Shown in pieces: positions 22,312-34,140 of a stretch of 64,000 nt of DNA. Under the pieces are notes generated by a model that was given only the letters and a program-made list of their open reading frames with translations, was not told the DNA's origin and made no database searches. Each line of letters begins with the position of its first letter. The stretch's first letter is position 1. A program made the translations under genes and the position numbers. The DNA lies in assembly GCA_033239125.1 (NCBI GenBank), contig BSWB01000006.1, positions 112,762,242 through 112,826,241 of the forward strand, in the 5' to 3' direction. The stretch comes from Fagopyrum homotropicum. Its lineage: Eukaryota; Streptophyta; Magnoliopsida; Caryophyllales; Polygonaceae.

Positions 22312-24020
22312 CCAAATTATTTTAAGTATTTAATTTATGAATTTATTTTAAATATTTTTTTAACTAATTTTGTATTGTTCTCTCATATTATTAATGACTT
22401 TTAATTATTTATAATTTAAAAATCGAAATAGTTAAGATTTGCAATCTGATTTTAAAGATATTAAAATCTTGACAACTTATATTTTTTAATTTATAATTGA
22501 ACTTTATACTTTCTTAAACTTAAAGAATTTAATTTTAAATTTAATTTACTTATATTTTCAAGTGAACTTATAAACTTTATTTTTTATTAAACTTTAAAAG
22601 ATCTTATTATTTTTTATATTTTTAATTTTTAATTGAAATTTATTTGTTTCTAAACTTATAAACTTTATTTTTTTCTAAAATATTTTTTTAAACGATTAAC
22701 AAAAATATTTCTTCATAGTTTTAGAATAAATAAAGTTTTAAAATTAAAAGAATTCGTTTTTTAGTATAAGTATTTTTTTCATTTACAAAAATCGATTTAA
22801 ATATTTTTTGAAAAAAAATCAGATATTTTAAATTAATTTGTATAAAAATTCATAAATTTCATATTAAAATATATGGAAAAAAATCAAAAAAGTTTTCGCA
22901 AAAAGTAAATTTCAATTTGTTGTAAATAAAATATCAGATTTTAAAAATAAATAAAATATTTTAAAAGAAGTGTTTGGCATTTACATAAAAGTATTTTACA
23001 AAATCAGAAAAAGCTCTTGAGAAAAAATCAAGAAAGTTTAAAAAAAAACATTGAAAATATTTTACCTTAATTTTTAAGTTTAACATAATAATTTATTTTT
23101 TAAAAAAGAATCCACTTGAAATATTTAATTTACGAATATATTTTAAATATTTTACTAACTAATATTTTATTAGTCCCTTATATTATTATTTGACCTTTAG
23201 TTATTTGTAATTTAAAAATTAAAATAGTTAAAATTTGCAATTTAATTTTAAAGATCTTAATATTTTGTCAACATTTATATTTTTGGGCAAAATAATTTTA
23301 ACTAGGTTTTTTACCACTATTATTCTATTAAGAGTACCCATAACATAAATTCATTACGTAAATATACCCTTTATAAAGTAATAGAGGTAAGTCAATTACA
23401 CGGGTACAAATTAGTCGGGTCTATAAAACAAAAGCCCATAAAAAAGTATCTACTTAACCCAATTCTTTCTATATTTTTTATTTTCAGCTGAACTTTATAC
23501 TTTCTAAAACTTATACACTTTATTTTATATTCACTCTTATTTTGTTTACTTATATTTTTCAACTGAAAGTTGTTTTTTATAATTTATAAATTTTATATTT
23601 TTTATTTAAACTTTAAAAAAAAATTATTTAATTTTTAATTTTCAATTAATTTTTTTTAAAACTTATAAAAAAAATTTCCTTCTAAAATTAGGTTTTTTAA
23701 AAACTATTAACAAAAATAATTCTTCATTTATTTAGAACAAATAAAATTTTAGAATTAAAAATTTTTGTTTTTTATATAAGTGTTTTTTCATGTAATAAAA
23801 CTCGGTTTTAATTTTTTTTTGGAAAAAATTACAGATATTTTTATAATGTTTTGTATAAAAACTAATAAATTTCATATTAAAAATATATGGCAAAAAATCA
23901 AAAAAAAAAAATTCCCCAAAAAACTAATTTCGATTTTTTTTAAAAAAAAAAAATCAACTATTCTTAATAAAAAGTTTTTAGTCATTTAGACAAAAGTATT
24001 TAAAAAAATCAGAAAAAAAA
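22312..24020. repeat. Diverged large tandem duplication of an AT-rich segment
   Basis: The order of phrases in 22312-23060 (TATTTAATTTATGAAT, TGACTTTTAATTATTTATAA, GTTAAGATTTGCAATCTGAT, AACTTTATACTTTCTTAAA, AAAATCAGAAAAAGCTC) is repeated in 23116-24020 with divergence. The second copy carries an extra block, about 23282-23486, that includes TACACGGGTACAAATTAGTC and is absent from the first. Strong A/T bias and no coding potential. Confidence 0.65.
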
Positions 24021-24021
24021 A

Positions 24022-24134
24022 ACTAGAAAGGACCGACATATCGGGGACTCAACTTCGGAGGCAAAGCTACTATGTATGCTGCCCTCCCAACTCTATTCAG
24101 TATCTAGAAAGGACCGACATATCGGGGACTTAAC
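24022..24134. repeat. 79-base-spaced duplication at the broken end of chromovirus C
   Basis: CTAGAAAGGACCGACATATC with the following bases GGGGACT-AACTTC occurs near 24022 and again near 24101. It marks the point where the integrase coding sequence is cut off and may record the rearrangement that removed the 3' LTR. Confidence 0.75.
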
Positions 24135-24404
24135 TTCCCCCCTTATGCCAAAACGTCTTATGCCTCGCGTCAGAGATACTCTCAGCCAGACATGAGCTCT
24201 TATTCTGAACTCTAGAGGCCGGCGCCTCTTGTCTACATACGACTTTTGGCGACTCTGTGCCGCCATCATCCACTTCCTAAACAACGCTACTCGAGCCATA
24301 GCATCCTGAATCTTCTTTGGTGCTATCCCACTGGTACTGCTAGACTCATCCCAGCATAAAGGTGTACGGCATCTACGCCCATACAATGCCTCATAAGAGG
24401 TCAT
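24093..24404 (-). pseudogene. Chromovirus C integrase, C-terminal part
   Basis: Frame beginning MTSYEALYGRRCRTPLCWDE, then SRQKSYVDKRRRPLEFRI and VWLRVSLTRGIRRFGIRG: the segment downstream of the integrase catalytic core that leads into the GPF/GPY-type module of Ty3/gypsy chromoviruses. The corresponding part of chromovirus B is at 57700-57990. Similarity continues upstream (to about 24700) through stop codons and shifts. The chromodomain is missing because the element is cut off here. Confidence 0.8.
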
Positions 24405-24714
24405 CCCAATAGATGCATGTCAGCTGTTGTTGTATGAGAACTCAACTATTGGGAGGTAATCTGACCATCATTGTCCCCAATCCAACACATCAGCTCACAA
24501 CATATCCTTAAGGGTCTGGATGGTTCTCTTTGACTGACCATCGGTCTGGGGGTGAAACGTAGTCGTCAATTGTAGATTTGTCCCCAAAGCAGTCTGAATC
24601 TGTTGTCAAAATCTCGAGGTCAAAATCCTAGGTTATCTCAAACCATCTACGCTGGCGGTTATTCAATTCCCATTGCGTAAAACTACACTTTAGACTATTA
24701 TGGTATGTGAAGAT

Positions 24715-24984
24715 CTAGCATGTAGCACCATACATGTAATGTCTCCAGATCTTCAAAGCATGCACTACCACTGCTAACTCCAAATCATGAGTCGGGTAGT
24801 TCTCCTCATACGTCTCTAACTGACGAGACGCATATGCAATCACTCTGCCCTTCTGCATCAAAACACATCCCAAACCTAGCTTGGATGCTTCACTATATAC
24901 CACGAAATCATTAGAATCCTCTGGTTGTGCCAGAAAAGGAGAAGAAGTCAAACGCCTCTTCAAATCCTCAAACGCTGGGCACAT
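24715..24984 (-). pseudogene. Chromovirus C RNase H fragment
   Basis: Contains FEDLKRRLTSSPFLAQPEDS, FVVYSEASKLGLGCVLMQKG and RVIAYASRQLETYEENYPTH, the start of the Ty3/gypsy RNase H domain. The first catalytic Asp, normally in YSDAS, reads E (YSEAS), a loss-of-function change. The frame ends early at 24715. Confidence 0.85.
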
Positions 24985-25015
24985 TGATCAATTCACACAA
25001 ATCTGGTAGTCTTCC

Positions 25016-25384
25016 TTAGAAGAGTCGTAAGTGGACGGTGATCATAGAAAATCCTTCTACAAAGTGTCGGTAATAATCGGCTAAGCCGAGAAAGCTACGT
25101 ACTTCCTTACTGTTCATCAATATCGTCCATGCTGCAACATACTCAATCTTCGCCGGATCAATCTTGATCCCACTGGCAGATACCATGTGTCCTAGAAAAG
25201 CAATCCTCAGACATCCAGAACTCGCACTTAGAAAGCTTGGCATACAACCCTCTATCCTCAAAATCTGTAAAGCTTTCCTCAAATGACCGGCATGCTCCTC
25301 TCTGCTACGAGAGTATACCGGAATGTCATCAATGAATACTACCACAAACTGATCAAGGAAGTCGAGGAAGATATTGTTCATCAA
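25016..25384 (-). pseudogene. Chromovirus C reverse transcriptase fragment
   Basis: Starts MMNNIFLDFLDQFVVVFIDD and keeps the FIDD catalytic box, then YSRSREEHAGHLRKALQILR, FLGHMVSASGIKIDPAKIE and FLGLADYYRHFVEGFS. The expected KLSKCEFW segment is scrambled (MPSFLSASSGCLRIAFLGH), indicating compensating frameshifts near 25220. The N-terminal RT part lies at 25385-25788 in broken frames and continues beyond the Athila insertion at 38837. Confidence 0.85.
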
Positions 25385-25788
25385 CTCAATGGGGGTAGCG
25401 GGGCATTCGTTAGCCCGAATGGTATCACTACAAACTCGTAGTGTCCGTAACGGGTACGAAATGCCATCCTATGCACATCCTGCTCTCCCCCCTTAACTGG
25501 TGATATCCTGAGCGCAAGGAAGTCTTGGAACACATAATCGCTTCTTGAAGCTGACACAACAAGTTGTCAACACGACACAATGAATACACTAGGGCAAATG
25601 AAGCCATTCTCTACCCATTCCTCAAGTTGTCTCTTCAGCTCTAACATCTCAACAAGCGTCATACAATATGGGGCCTTTTAAATCAATCTCATACCACACT
25701 TTAACTCAATATCAAAGTTCATACTCCATTGAGGCAGCAACCAGACGGTTCAGTAACACGTCTTTAAGCTCATAAACCACTGGAATAT

Positions 25789-27469
25789 TGTTCGCCCTAA
25801 AACGTGTGTGCAATCAAGTCTTAAATTTATAAAACTAGAATAAAGGCAAGCGAACCCGCAGTGTACGGATCAGCGTAGATTAGCAAATATTCCAGAGTAT
25901 CGATCACAGGGATTTGGTGAAACAAAATCCAATCTCAATTGTCGAGCAAGTAAAAGATGTAAAGCTTTGCAAATATTGGGAAAACAACAACCCTAAAGAT
26001 CAAGGTATCAAATTGTGGCAATCGATTCAAGATATACTAAAGAACTAAGGACAGAGTCAAGAGTTGCAAAGGTATGCTAAAGTAAAGTAATGTACGGTGA
26101 AGTTCCAAGACTTTATATGACTTATCTAAAGGCACTCTCTATAAAGGTTGTTGAGGTTGTAGTATAGAAAGGATCTATGGATAAGAATTAAACTCAAATA
26201 CCCAAACTTGTAATCCAAGGATCAAGATAAACTAAAACGATTAAGGTTGTGACACTCGAAACCGAAATAGAGGATGATGAGTCTCACTACTACCTAGGAA
26301 AGGCAAGCCAAGACTAGATTAAAGTTAATCTTTAACCTTGGATCAAAGTAAAAGCAAAGTTCGTAAATTAGGGTAGATCACGGTCAGATCTTGAGAACCA
26401 CGGCCGTGGAAACCCAAGAACAGGCCGTGATTTAGGTTCGTCGACGAGATCTCTCTAACTCTCAGGGTCCAATCAAATTACGATCGATCTATCATCATCT
26501 AAGCCACAACTATCAACCCTTCACCTTAGAATTGCTAAAGGGTTTTAGCCAATAACCATTGTCATAATATCAATATTCAATTTAAAGAGAATGAAAGATG
26601 AAAACCCTCGAATACTCAATAAACTTCAAAACCAGTTCTCGAATCCGAAACACAAGAAGTAATAATCAATGGATTCAGAATGTAGAACACAAAACCTCAC
26701 GATGATCTAAGGTAAGTATGAAGAACAGGTTGTCAATATGTCTTCAATATCAAAACCTAAGAAAGAGGCTAAACCTTCGGCGATCTTCAATCGACGCTAG
26801 GCAAGAATGCTCCAAGCAAGGTAAGCGGCCGTCAGTGTCCGTATACGTCTAAGCGGGATCAAACACGTGTATTGTGAGATGCCCTCAAACTCTCTTCTCT
26901 GGCCTTTTTATATGACCGGCAAAGAATAATCGTCCAGACCCATTATGTAAATAACGTGGCAAATAAAGACACGTCAAAAGATCGCCTAAATCACGGTCTC
27001 AAGGGTTTCCACGACCGTGGTTTAGAGCGTGGAAAGGGTTACGGTCTCTTGTGATTTCCACGACCGTACTTTAGGCCGTGTAACTTACTGGAGTGCTCCA
27101 CGCTCATGATGCTAAGATCTACGGCCGAAGTTTAGAGCGTGGACTCTTCTACGGCCGTAATTTAGAGCGTGAAAGTGTAAAACACTTGTGGTTTCCTTTG
27201 TGTCGTGACATTCTTCATCCTAGCTCCTTCCTTAGCTTCCTTGATGTGTTCCTAATCCTTGAATATGATCGATTACTCTCTTTTCTCTCTCAATTGCTCT
27301 TATTTAGCTCCTTTTCACCTACAATCAACACAAAACTAGTGTAGACATCCATATTGACAAAATGGAGGAACAAGCTAACAATTGCTTCTAAACTTCATCC
27401 ATGTACACAATAATAAGGGAAAAACAACCAAAATAAGTGCCTAGAATATCGCAATATTTCATGCTAACA
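25789..27469 (-). repeat. Athila 3' LTR
   Basis: 1681 bases, plus-strand ends TGTTCGCCC and CATGCTAACA. A TATA-like sequence (plus-strand GGCCTTTTTATA, 26901-26912) precedes the putative transcription start. CACG/CGTG palindrome units lie at 26398-26409 and 27009-27020, with half-units between 26990 and 27175. Relative to the 5' LTR it keeps a 12-base segment near 25855 that the 5' LTR lacks. Confidence 0.95.
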
Positions 27470-28900
27470 AAATACCCCATACTTGTCACTTGCTTGTCCC
27501 CAAGCAAGGTTTTTAAAAGCTTAGAATACGAGTTAGAATGAAATATGCATGCAATCTCAAAACAAAAACATCCTTTTGGTAAATGTACTTCTAGTCAATA
27601 GATCATCCTCAAACCTTGCTTCATTCATCCTTGAAACGCTTGTATACATAAACCAAAGAATGTAAAGCAAAGAAACATCATGAATCACTTAAACTTTAAG
27701 ACAAACATCATAACATTCAAGTATTGTCAAAATCAAGCATAAGAAACTTCAATTTAGATCACCAAGTCAAATAACATTCTTTTGATCTTAAGGACTTTCA
27801 AGTAAGGTCTAGAATGCGGAAGGGAGGGAAATTTATAAGGGATGTGGTGCATGAATCCGGGAAAATGAATAACCCAACTCTTTTTCTTTTTACTTTGGAT
27901 TGCAACACCATCAACTTTGAGCTTTGCTCTCTTCTTTTCTCATTATTTTTCGACTTTACTTTTTGAAAGATGGACAAAGGTGCACAAAAACCGAAGCCTA
28001 GGAGATTGACGTTTCCCAAATTTCGAGATGCCTCAAACCCTTGATGCACATACCATAATTCGTTAGGAATATCGCTCAATCCGACTTTGGCAAGACACAA
28101 ACACCCGGCTATGTGAATGGTGCCGAGTTACTCATCGTCATGATTGACTTCCCCAAACCTATTAATTCTATTCTTTGAACGCAAAATTTTGCTTTCATGG
28201 CCCTCCCACATCAAACATGCCAAATATCAACTCCTCCAAATTCCCGGATAGGTAAGGGAGTCAATTACTTTTATTGTGGGGCTAAGTGATTAAAGAAAGA
28301 AGAAAGAAAATCGAATTGCCTTAATCATTTCATAAAGAAGTATAAGAACTCATCATGTGATTTCAACCTCAATTTCTCAATATGATTTAGATAGGACTTT
28401 CACATTATGAAACTTGCAAGAAAGGATAAACAACACATTCAATTCCTTTTCAATTCATTATTCCGTTTAAACATACAACTGTCATCAAAAACTCATTCCA
28501 CAAGTGAGAGCTATCATAGAAGTCATCTATAATCTTAGAAGCACAAGAACTCTTTCAAAATTTTCCAAAATTTTCAAATTTTATGGGTTTTTCAAACTTT
28601 TTCATGCAATGCAATAATGAAACATGTGACTATGAAAATGAAACATGCAAAGTGTTATGGATAGAAGCAAGCAAATGTATTAGAGTTATTACAACACATA
28701 GTCACACTCCACCCCATACTTAGAACATACATTGTCCTCAATGTTCGAAAAAGAAATAAAGAAAAGAAGGAAAGAAAAATGAACTCACTAGAACGGTGGT
28801 GGGGCGGCTGAAACTGTCAATCCTCATGGCTCATCACTGTGGAGGTGGCGGTGGTGGAAATGGGCGGAAGTCATGGCTGTAGTACCGCCCAAACTACTAG
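27470..28900. other. Athila 3' non-coding region
   Basis: About 1.4 kb between the ATHILA ORF and the 3' LTR. A 100-codon open stretch at 27798-28100 has no recognisable domain and I do not call it a gene. Athila elements normally have a long non-coding region here. The purine-rich strand next to the LTR (minus-strand AAGTATGGGGTATTT) is the probable polypurine tract. Confidence 0.7.
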
Positions 28901-28932
28901 CGGTAGATATCACTCATCATCTCGTCATGCTC

Positions 28933-30376
28933 TCAGCTCCTAGTCTCTTGCGCCTCTCTATGGATCTCCAAGTCACCAACTCGCCTAGAAAGGTCGGTAG
29001 CCCACTCCGGTAGCTGCTCATACCAAGCCGGTGGCTGGCCGTACCATGTTGGTGCGTCTTGTGGAGTCGGTGCTGCTGGTGCTGCTGGCGCCTGACTATA
29101 CCAAGGTGGTGGAGCTCCCATCCACTCCGGTTGTACTCCGTACCAAGCGGGCGGAGCGTCCATCCATGTCGGCCTCTCACTCACGCTAGCACGGCGAGAG
29201 GAAGAGGCTCCTAAAGGTCCAGCGGGTCGTGGTGAACGCCTAGGAGGGTCAGGAAAGTGTGCCGGCTGATCCGGAAAAGTGCCAAAGTCCTTCTCATCAC
29301 CTCCTCCCTCAAAACCATCACCTCCTCCTACCTCCTCCTCAACATCTGCAGCCGGAACCTCATCGGGGACATAGGGAGGTGCCACTAGCCTATTCACATG
29401 CATAGCAGCGAAGGTCTGCTTCCAATTATGGCGTCCAACCATAATAGAATACTCAGGGAGCCACGGGATGCCTCTACCTCCTCTCTCTTCCCAAGGCATA
29501 CCAGCGGTAGGTGGACCGCGGTGCCTAGGAAAGATGATACCTCTCGTCATCAAGCTGTTGAGACCCAAAGGTCTCGCTGCAATCCTAGTACAGGCAGAAA
29601 AGTCTATCCCTAGCTGCTTAGCAATGTGGGTAACCATACCACCATATCCAATGTTACCGGCTCTCTTGTTCTTAAGCTTACTCATGGTGGAGGCTAAGAG
29701 GGTAGCAAAGTCAGCTGATCTACCATGAAGCATAGAGTAAAGAAGGAACAACTCATCAGTCTTAATCTTTTGAGGGGTCTCGGTCCTAGGGAAAAGGCAC
29801 TCAAAAAGGACTCTATGGGCTATCTTCAAGGCTAAGTGATAGATGAGCTTAGCCTTGGTGTCAGCTGGTTACCAGCGGTCCTCGCTGGCATAGATCATGG
29901 CCATGTCCTCCCAGAAGTCCTTAGCGTATACACCGCTAGAAAAACGACCATTGAAGGTCTCTTGGAACCCAAAGAAGGCTCCGAACTGTAAGAGTGAGAA
30001 CTCATAGTTCTCCTCCATCAGCCTAAAAGAAATTGTCCTATCCATGGCACTGTGCTCAAAGGAAATCACACTCCCTAGTAATCTCCTCATATGCATCTTC
30101 CCTAATAGCGGAGAAGATGATCAAACCGGCTCTATCTAGAAGCCACGTCAAGTCATTCACTATATTCAACGGCTCTATCTCCTCAAGCACTAAGTAGTGC
30201 GGTCCTATGACCGCTCTCTTCTCGATCCTTTCCAAGGCATCGAGGTAATCCTCATGGATGGTTGGAATCCTAGGAGGTGGGGGTGATGGTGGCTCACTAG
30301 GGGGTTTTGGGAGGAAGAGGAAGTGTCCCCTTTCCTCTTCTTGTTCCTATTGGACTTCCTCCTAAACAAGTCCATT
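28933..30376 (-). pseudogene. ATHILA ORF (Pfam ATHILA ORF-1 type), broken
   Basis: The post-integrase ORF of Athila elements. A start ATG near 30376 (MDLFRRKSNRNKKRK) is followed, after a frame change, by IEKRAVIGPHYLVLEEIEPL. Then comes 29869-30096 (MHMRRLLGSVISFEHSAMDR, FGAFFGFQETF), a TAA, and 28933-29829 (FLLYSMLHGRSADFATLLAS, GGMVTHIAKQLGIDFS). The C-terminus is proline-rich with seven or eight W-containing boxes (PPAWYGVQPEWM, PPPWYSQ, PTWYGQPPAWYEQLPEW). The protein's function is unknown; it occupies the position of the env-like gene, but I see no signal peptide or transmembrane segment. One palindrome unit (30409-30420) lies just upstream of the start. Confidence 0.75.
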
Positions 30377-30429
30377 ACAGAGAAAAATCACGGCCTGTTC
30401 TACAATTTCCACGGCCGTGGTTCGCCCAG

Positions 30430-31200
30430 AGACCGTGATTCGGCTCTGTTTTGCTCAAATCTCAATCAATTCACACCAAATTCAGCAGGCACAATCCTAG
30501 ACTAATTCCAATCCAATTCGAATCAATTATCCTAAAAAATCTTGCAAGAATTTAGCCGAATCGACAAAGTAGAGAAAGAGAAGAAAACATAGGTTTTTGG
30601 ATTCTCAAAATCCAAATTCCGTCTTCTGGGATGATTGTTCACTCCGATTGTTGATTGGATCTTGTAGAGGGTCGAAAATGCTTCACTTTAGGACCAAGAA
30701 TCGTTCGAAACGAGTTCCGAACGAAGATTTGAGAGAGGGGGAGTGGTTTCGGCGCTGGTCGTGGAATGGGGTCGTGGAATGGGATATTTTGTGTTGTTTT
30801 TGTGAAGAAGGTGGTTTATATAGTGACCGTAAATTTTTGGAAAATCACGGTCACTCGAGGTGTTCCACGGCCGTGGTTTTGTATGGAAATGTGATTTTGG
30901 TGATTTTTCTCAGATTTTTGCAAATTACGGTCACTGTAGCTTCCACGACCGTGGTTTAGGGCGTGGAACTCTTTGTAATGTGCCAAAATCCAAGTTTCGT
31001 CAATTCCTTCTAACATTTTCCTTTCAATTGCCTATCCCATTGTTCCTACATCCAAAAACACGACATACCGGAAGGTATCGAGGGCAAAACAAAGCAAAAA
31101 CGACTAACTAATCTATTCTAAGAGTGAAAAACAAAAGTATAAGTGCAATACCTTGGGTTGCCTCCCAAGAAGCGCTTGTTTAAGGTCCGTAGCTAGACCG
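30430..31200. other. Athila spacer between integrase and ATHILA ORF
   Basis: Non-coding spacer with three palindrome units, at 30409-30420 (edge), 30865-30876 (CCACGGCCGTGG) and 30943-30954 (CCACGACCGTGG), and associated ACGGTCACT half-sites. A plus-strand open stretch at 30597-30959 is a chance frame with no recognised domain. Confidence 0.6.
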
Positions 31201-31209
31201 TACTTGCAT

Positions 31210-32260
31210 CTATTCGAGTGTGGTAGGTGCAAACTCCTCGGCTTGGAGCTCCGGTGTATACTTCTTGAGTCGTTGACCGTTCACCTTAAAACTTTCGCTC
31301 TTTTCACCCCATACTTCAACTGCACCATGGGGAAAAACATGTTTGATTAGATAAGGTCCAGTCCAACGAGATTTAAGCTTACCTGGAAAGAGCCGAAGTC
31401 TCGAATTGAAGAGGAGAACTTGATCTCCTTCTTTGAGGTCCTTTGAAATGATATGCTTATCATGCCAACGCTTCGCTCTCTCCTTATAGATCTTGGCGTT
31501 CTCATAAGTGTTTAAGCAAAGTTCTTCAAGCTCATTAAGGTCCAAAAAGCGCTTCTCGCCCGCTTCCTTCATGCTGAAGTTCAACCACTTAACCGCCCAA
31601 TACACTTTATGTTCCAACTCCACCGGTAAGTGACAAGACTTCCCATACACAAGTTTGTATGGTGTTGTTCCTATGGGAGTCTTGTATGCAGTCATGTACG
31701 CCCATAATGCATCATCTAGTTTCAAAGACCAATCCTTCCTTGTCTTCGAAACTGTTTTCTCTAGGATTCCTTTAATCTCCCTATTCGAAATCTCCACTTG
31801 TCCACTCGTTTGTGGATGATAAGGGGTGGCGATCTTGTGAGTCACCCCATACTTAGCTAGTAGAGCTTCAAATCGTCGGGCAATGAAGTGAGAGCCTCCA
31901 TCACTAATGATAGTCTGTGGTGTCCCAAACCTTGGGAAGATAGTTCTATTAAAGAACTTAACTACAACCATGACATTATTAGTTGGAAAGGCAATTGCTT
32001 CAACCCATCTCGAAACATAATCTACAGCTAGAAGTATGTATTGGTTCCCACAAGATGATGGGAAAGGTCCCATGAAGTCTACTCCCCAAACGTCAAAGAT
32101 CTCTACCTCCTGAATGTTGTTAAGAGGCATTTCGTTTCTCCTAGATATGTTCCCTGTTCTTTGACAAGAATCGCAGTAGGAAACAAAGGTTTGTACATCT
32201 TTAAATAAAGAAGGCCAAAAAAAATCCAGATTGCAATACCTTAGCGCTAGTCTTGTTCGA
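31210..32260 (-). pseudogene. Athila integrase
   Basis: The DDE integrase core is well preserved: YCDSCQRTGNISRRNEMPL (zinc-binding CxxC), DVWGVDFMGPFPSS (first Asp), IISDGGSHFIARRFEALLAK (second Asp), HPQTSGQVEISNREIKGILE (Glu). The C-terminal region GDQVLLFNSRLRLFPGKLKS and RWTGPYLIKHVFPHGAVEVW has the GPF-type module. No chromodomain is present, as expected for the Athila/Tat lineage. The N-terminal HH half lies in the other frame, joined through a T-run near 32220 that is one base too long. The frame ends at 31210. Confidence 0.9.
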
Positions 32261-32941
32261 GCTAGTGTGTCCTCCACATGGTAGTGAATGACAATGACGG
32301 ATGACGCTTTGCATCTCGTCTTCCGGCACACATCTTCGAATGATGCCGTCATGACCTCTCTTGAAGAGTAGAGGTTCATTCTAAAAGTATTCTCGGACAT
32401 CCTTAAAGAACTTCTTCCTTTGTGCATAGGATAGTCCGGGTGGTATTTCCTGACAAACCAAATAGTTAACAAAATCAGCAAACCATGGTTCGTTACCTTT
32501 AGTTATCTTGTCGATGCACTCCTCTATGATGTGTAAATGCTTGTCCAGAAAGGAGTCATCTATAGGTAGATTGTCGTCTTTTAGATGTGGTAGACGACTC
32601 AAATGATTTGCAACAGAATTTTCCGAACCTTTCTTGTCACGGATCTCTAGATCGAATTCTTGTAGGATAAGAATCCATCTAATCAGCCTTGGTTTCGCAT
32701 CCTTCTTTGCAAGTAGATATCGGATCGCAGCATGATCCGTGTATACAATCACCTTTGCACCTACAAGATAAGAACGAAACTTTTCAAAGGCATAAACAAT
32801 AGCTAGAAATTCTTTTTCAGTAGTGGCGTAGTTAAGCTGCGCTTCATCTAGCGTCTTGCTAGCGTAATAGATAGCATGGGTTCGGCCTTCCTTCTTTTGC
32901 CCAAGCACAGCTCCTATAGCTACGTCACTTGCATTACACAT
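32260..32941 (-). pseudogene. Athila RNase H and integrase zinc-finger N-half
   Basis: MCNASDVAIGAVLGQKKEGR, YYASKTLDEAQLNYATTEKE, VIVYTDHAAIRYLLAKKDAK and GSENSVANHLSRL are the standard Ty3/gypsy RNase H motifs (D, E and D present). The frame continues after a TAG at about 32380 with the integrase HHCC lead-in until the frameshift near 32220. A TAA just upstream of the first methionine separates it from RT. Confidence 0.9.
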
Positions 32942-32971
32942 AACCTCAAATGGAAGATTCCAGTCCGGAGG

Positions 32972-34122
32972 TTAGATGATCGGGGCTGAGATTAGAGCTT
33001 CCCGAATCTTATGAAACGCATCTAAACAATCCTGCAAAAAATCAAAAACTGCATCCTTCATCAATAGATTAGTAAGAGGTTTTGATATCTTAGAGAAATC
33101 CTTTATATAACTTCTATAAAATCCAGCATGTCCTAGAAAGCTTCTTATCCCCTTCACCGAAGATGGAGGAGGGAGCTTTTCTATGGTCTCAATCTTAGCT
33201 TTATCTACCTCAATCCCTCTATTAGAGATCAAGTGTCCGAGTACAATGCCTTCCTTCACCATAAATTGACACTTCTCCCAATTAAGAACTAGGTTAGTGT
33301 CTTCACACTTTTGTAGCACAAGAGAAAGGTTAGAGAGACAATTATCGAAAGAGGAACCATAAACAGATAGTCATCCATGAAAACCTCCATGATCTCCTAT
33401 ATGTACTCCGAGAAGATAGCCATCATGCACCTTTGGAAGGTGGCTGGGGCGTTGCAAAGCCCGAACGGCATTCTCCTATAAGCGAACGTACCCCATGGGC
33501 ACGTGAATGTGGTCTTCTCTTGATCGTCCGGATGAATCGGAATCTGAAAGAAGCCACTATAACCGTCAAGATAGCAAAAATGAGAGTGTTGTGCTAACCT
33601 TTCAAGCATTTGATCAATGAAGGGTAATGGGAAGTGATCCTTTCTAGTTGCATTGTTTAGCTTCCGGCAATCAATGCACATCCTCCATCCAGTCACGGTT
33701 CTTGTAGAAATGAGCTCATTGTTCTTATTGGTGATAACCGTCCTTCCTCCCTTCTTTGGAACAACCTGTACGGGACTCACCCACTTGCTATCGGAGATAG
33801 GGTAGATGATACCTGCATCAAGTAGTTTAAGAATTTCCTTCTTGACAACCTCCTTCATGATCGGACTTAACCGTCTTTGAGGTTGTCGCAAAGGTCTAAA
33901 GTCTTCTTCCATTAGGATCTTATGCATACACAATGAAGGCTTAATTCTTACCAGATCCTCTATAGTGTAACCTAAGGCTTTCCTATGTTTCCTTAGAACA
34001 ACCATAAGCTGACTATGTTCATCTTCACTTAGATCGGAACTAACAATTACCGGAAAAGTAGAATTAGTTCCTAGAAATGCGTACCTTAGATGCGTGGGAA
34101 GCGGCTTTAATTCCATCGCCAT
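32972..34122 (-). pseudogene. Athila reverse transcriptase
   Basis: 33397-34122: LLDAGIIYPISDSKWVSPVQ, GWRMCIDCRKLNNATRKDHF, FCYLDGYSGFFQIPIHPDDQ, FAYRRMPFGLCNAPATFQRC. A TAG (about 33397-33399) is followed by the FMDD catalytic box, then a one-base loss near 33365, after which 32972-33319 continues with CEDTNLVLNWEKCQFMV, LGHLISNRGIEVDKAKIE and FLGHAGFYRSYIKDFS. A TAA closes the segment. All catalytic Asp codons appear intact; the lesions lie next to FMDD rather than in it. Confidence 0.9.
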
Positions 34123-34140
34123 TGGAGTCTCTAATGGCTC

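Noticed and set aside
27798..28100. 100-codon minus-strand open frame in the Athila 3' region
   Set aside because: No recognisable domain, and it lies where Athila elements are normally non-coding; kept only as part of the non-coding region.
30597..30959. 120-codon plus-strand frame in the Athila spacer
   Set aside because: Antisense to the element, and it runs through palindrome units; no domain.
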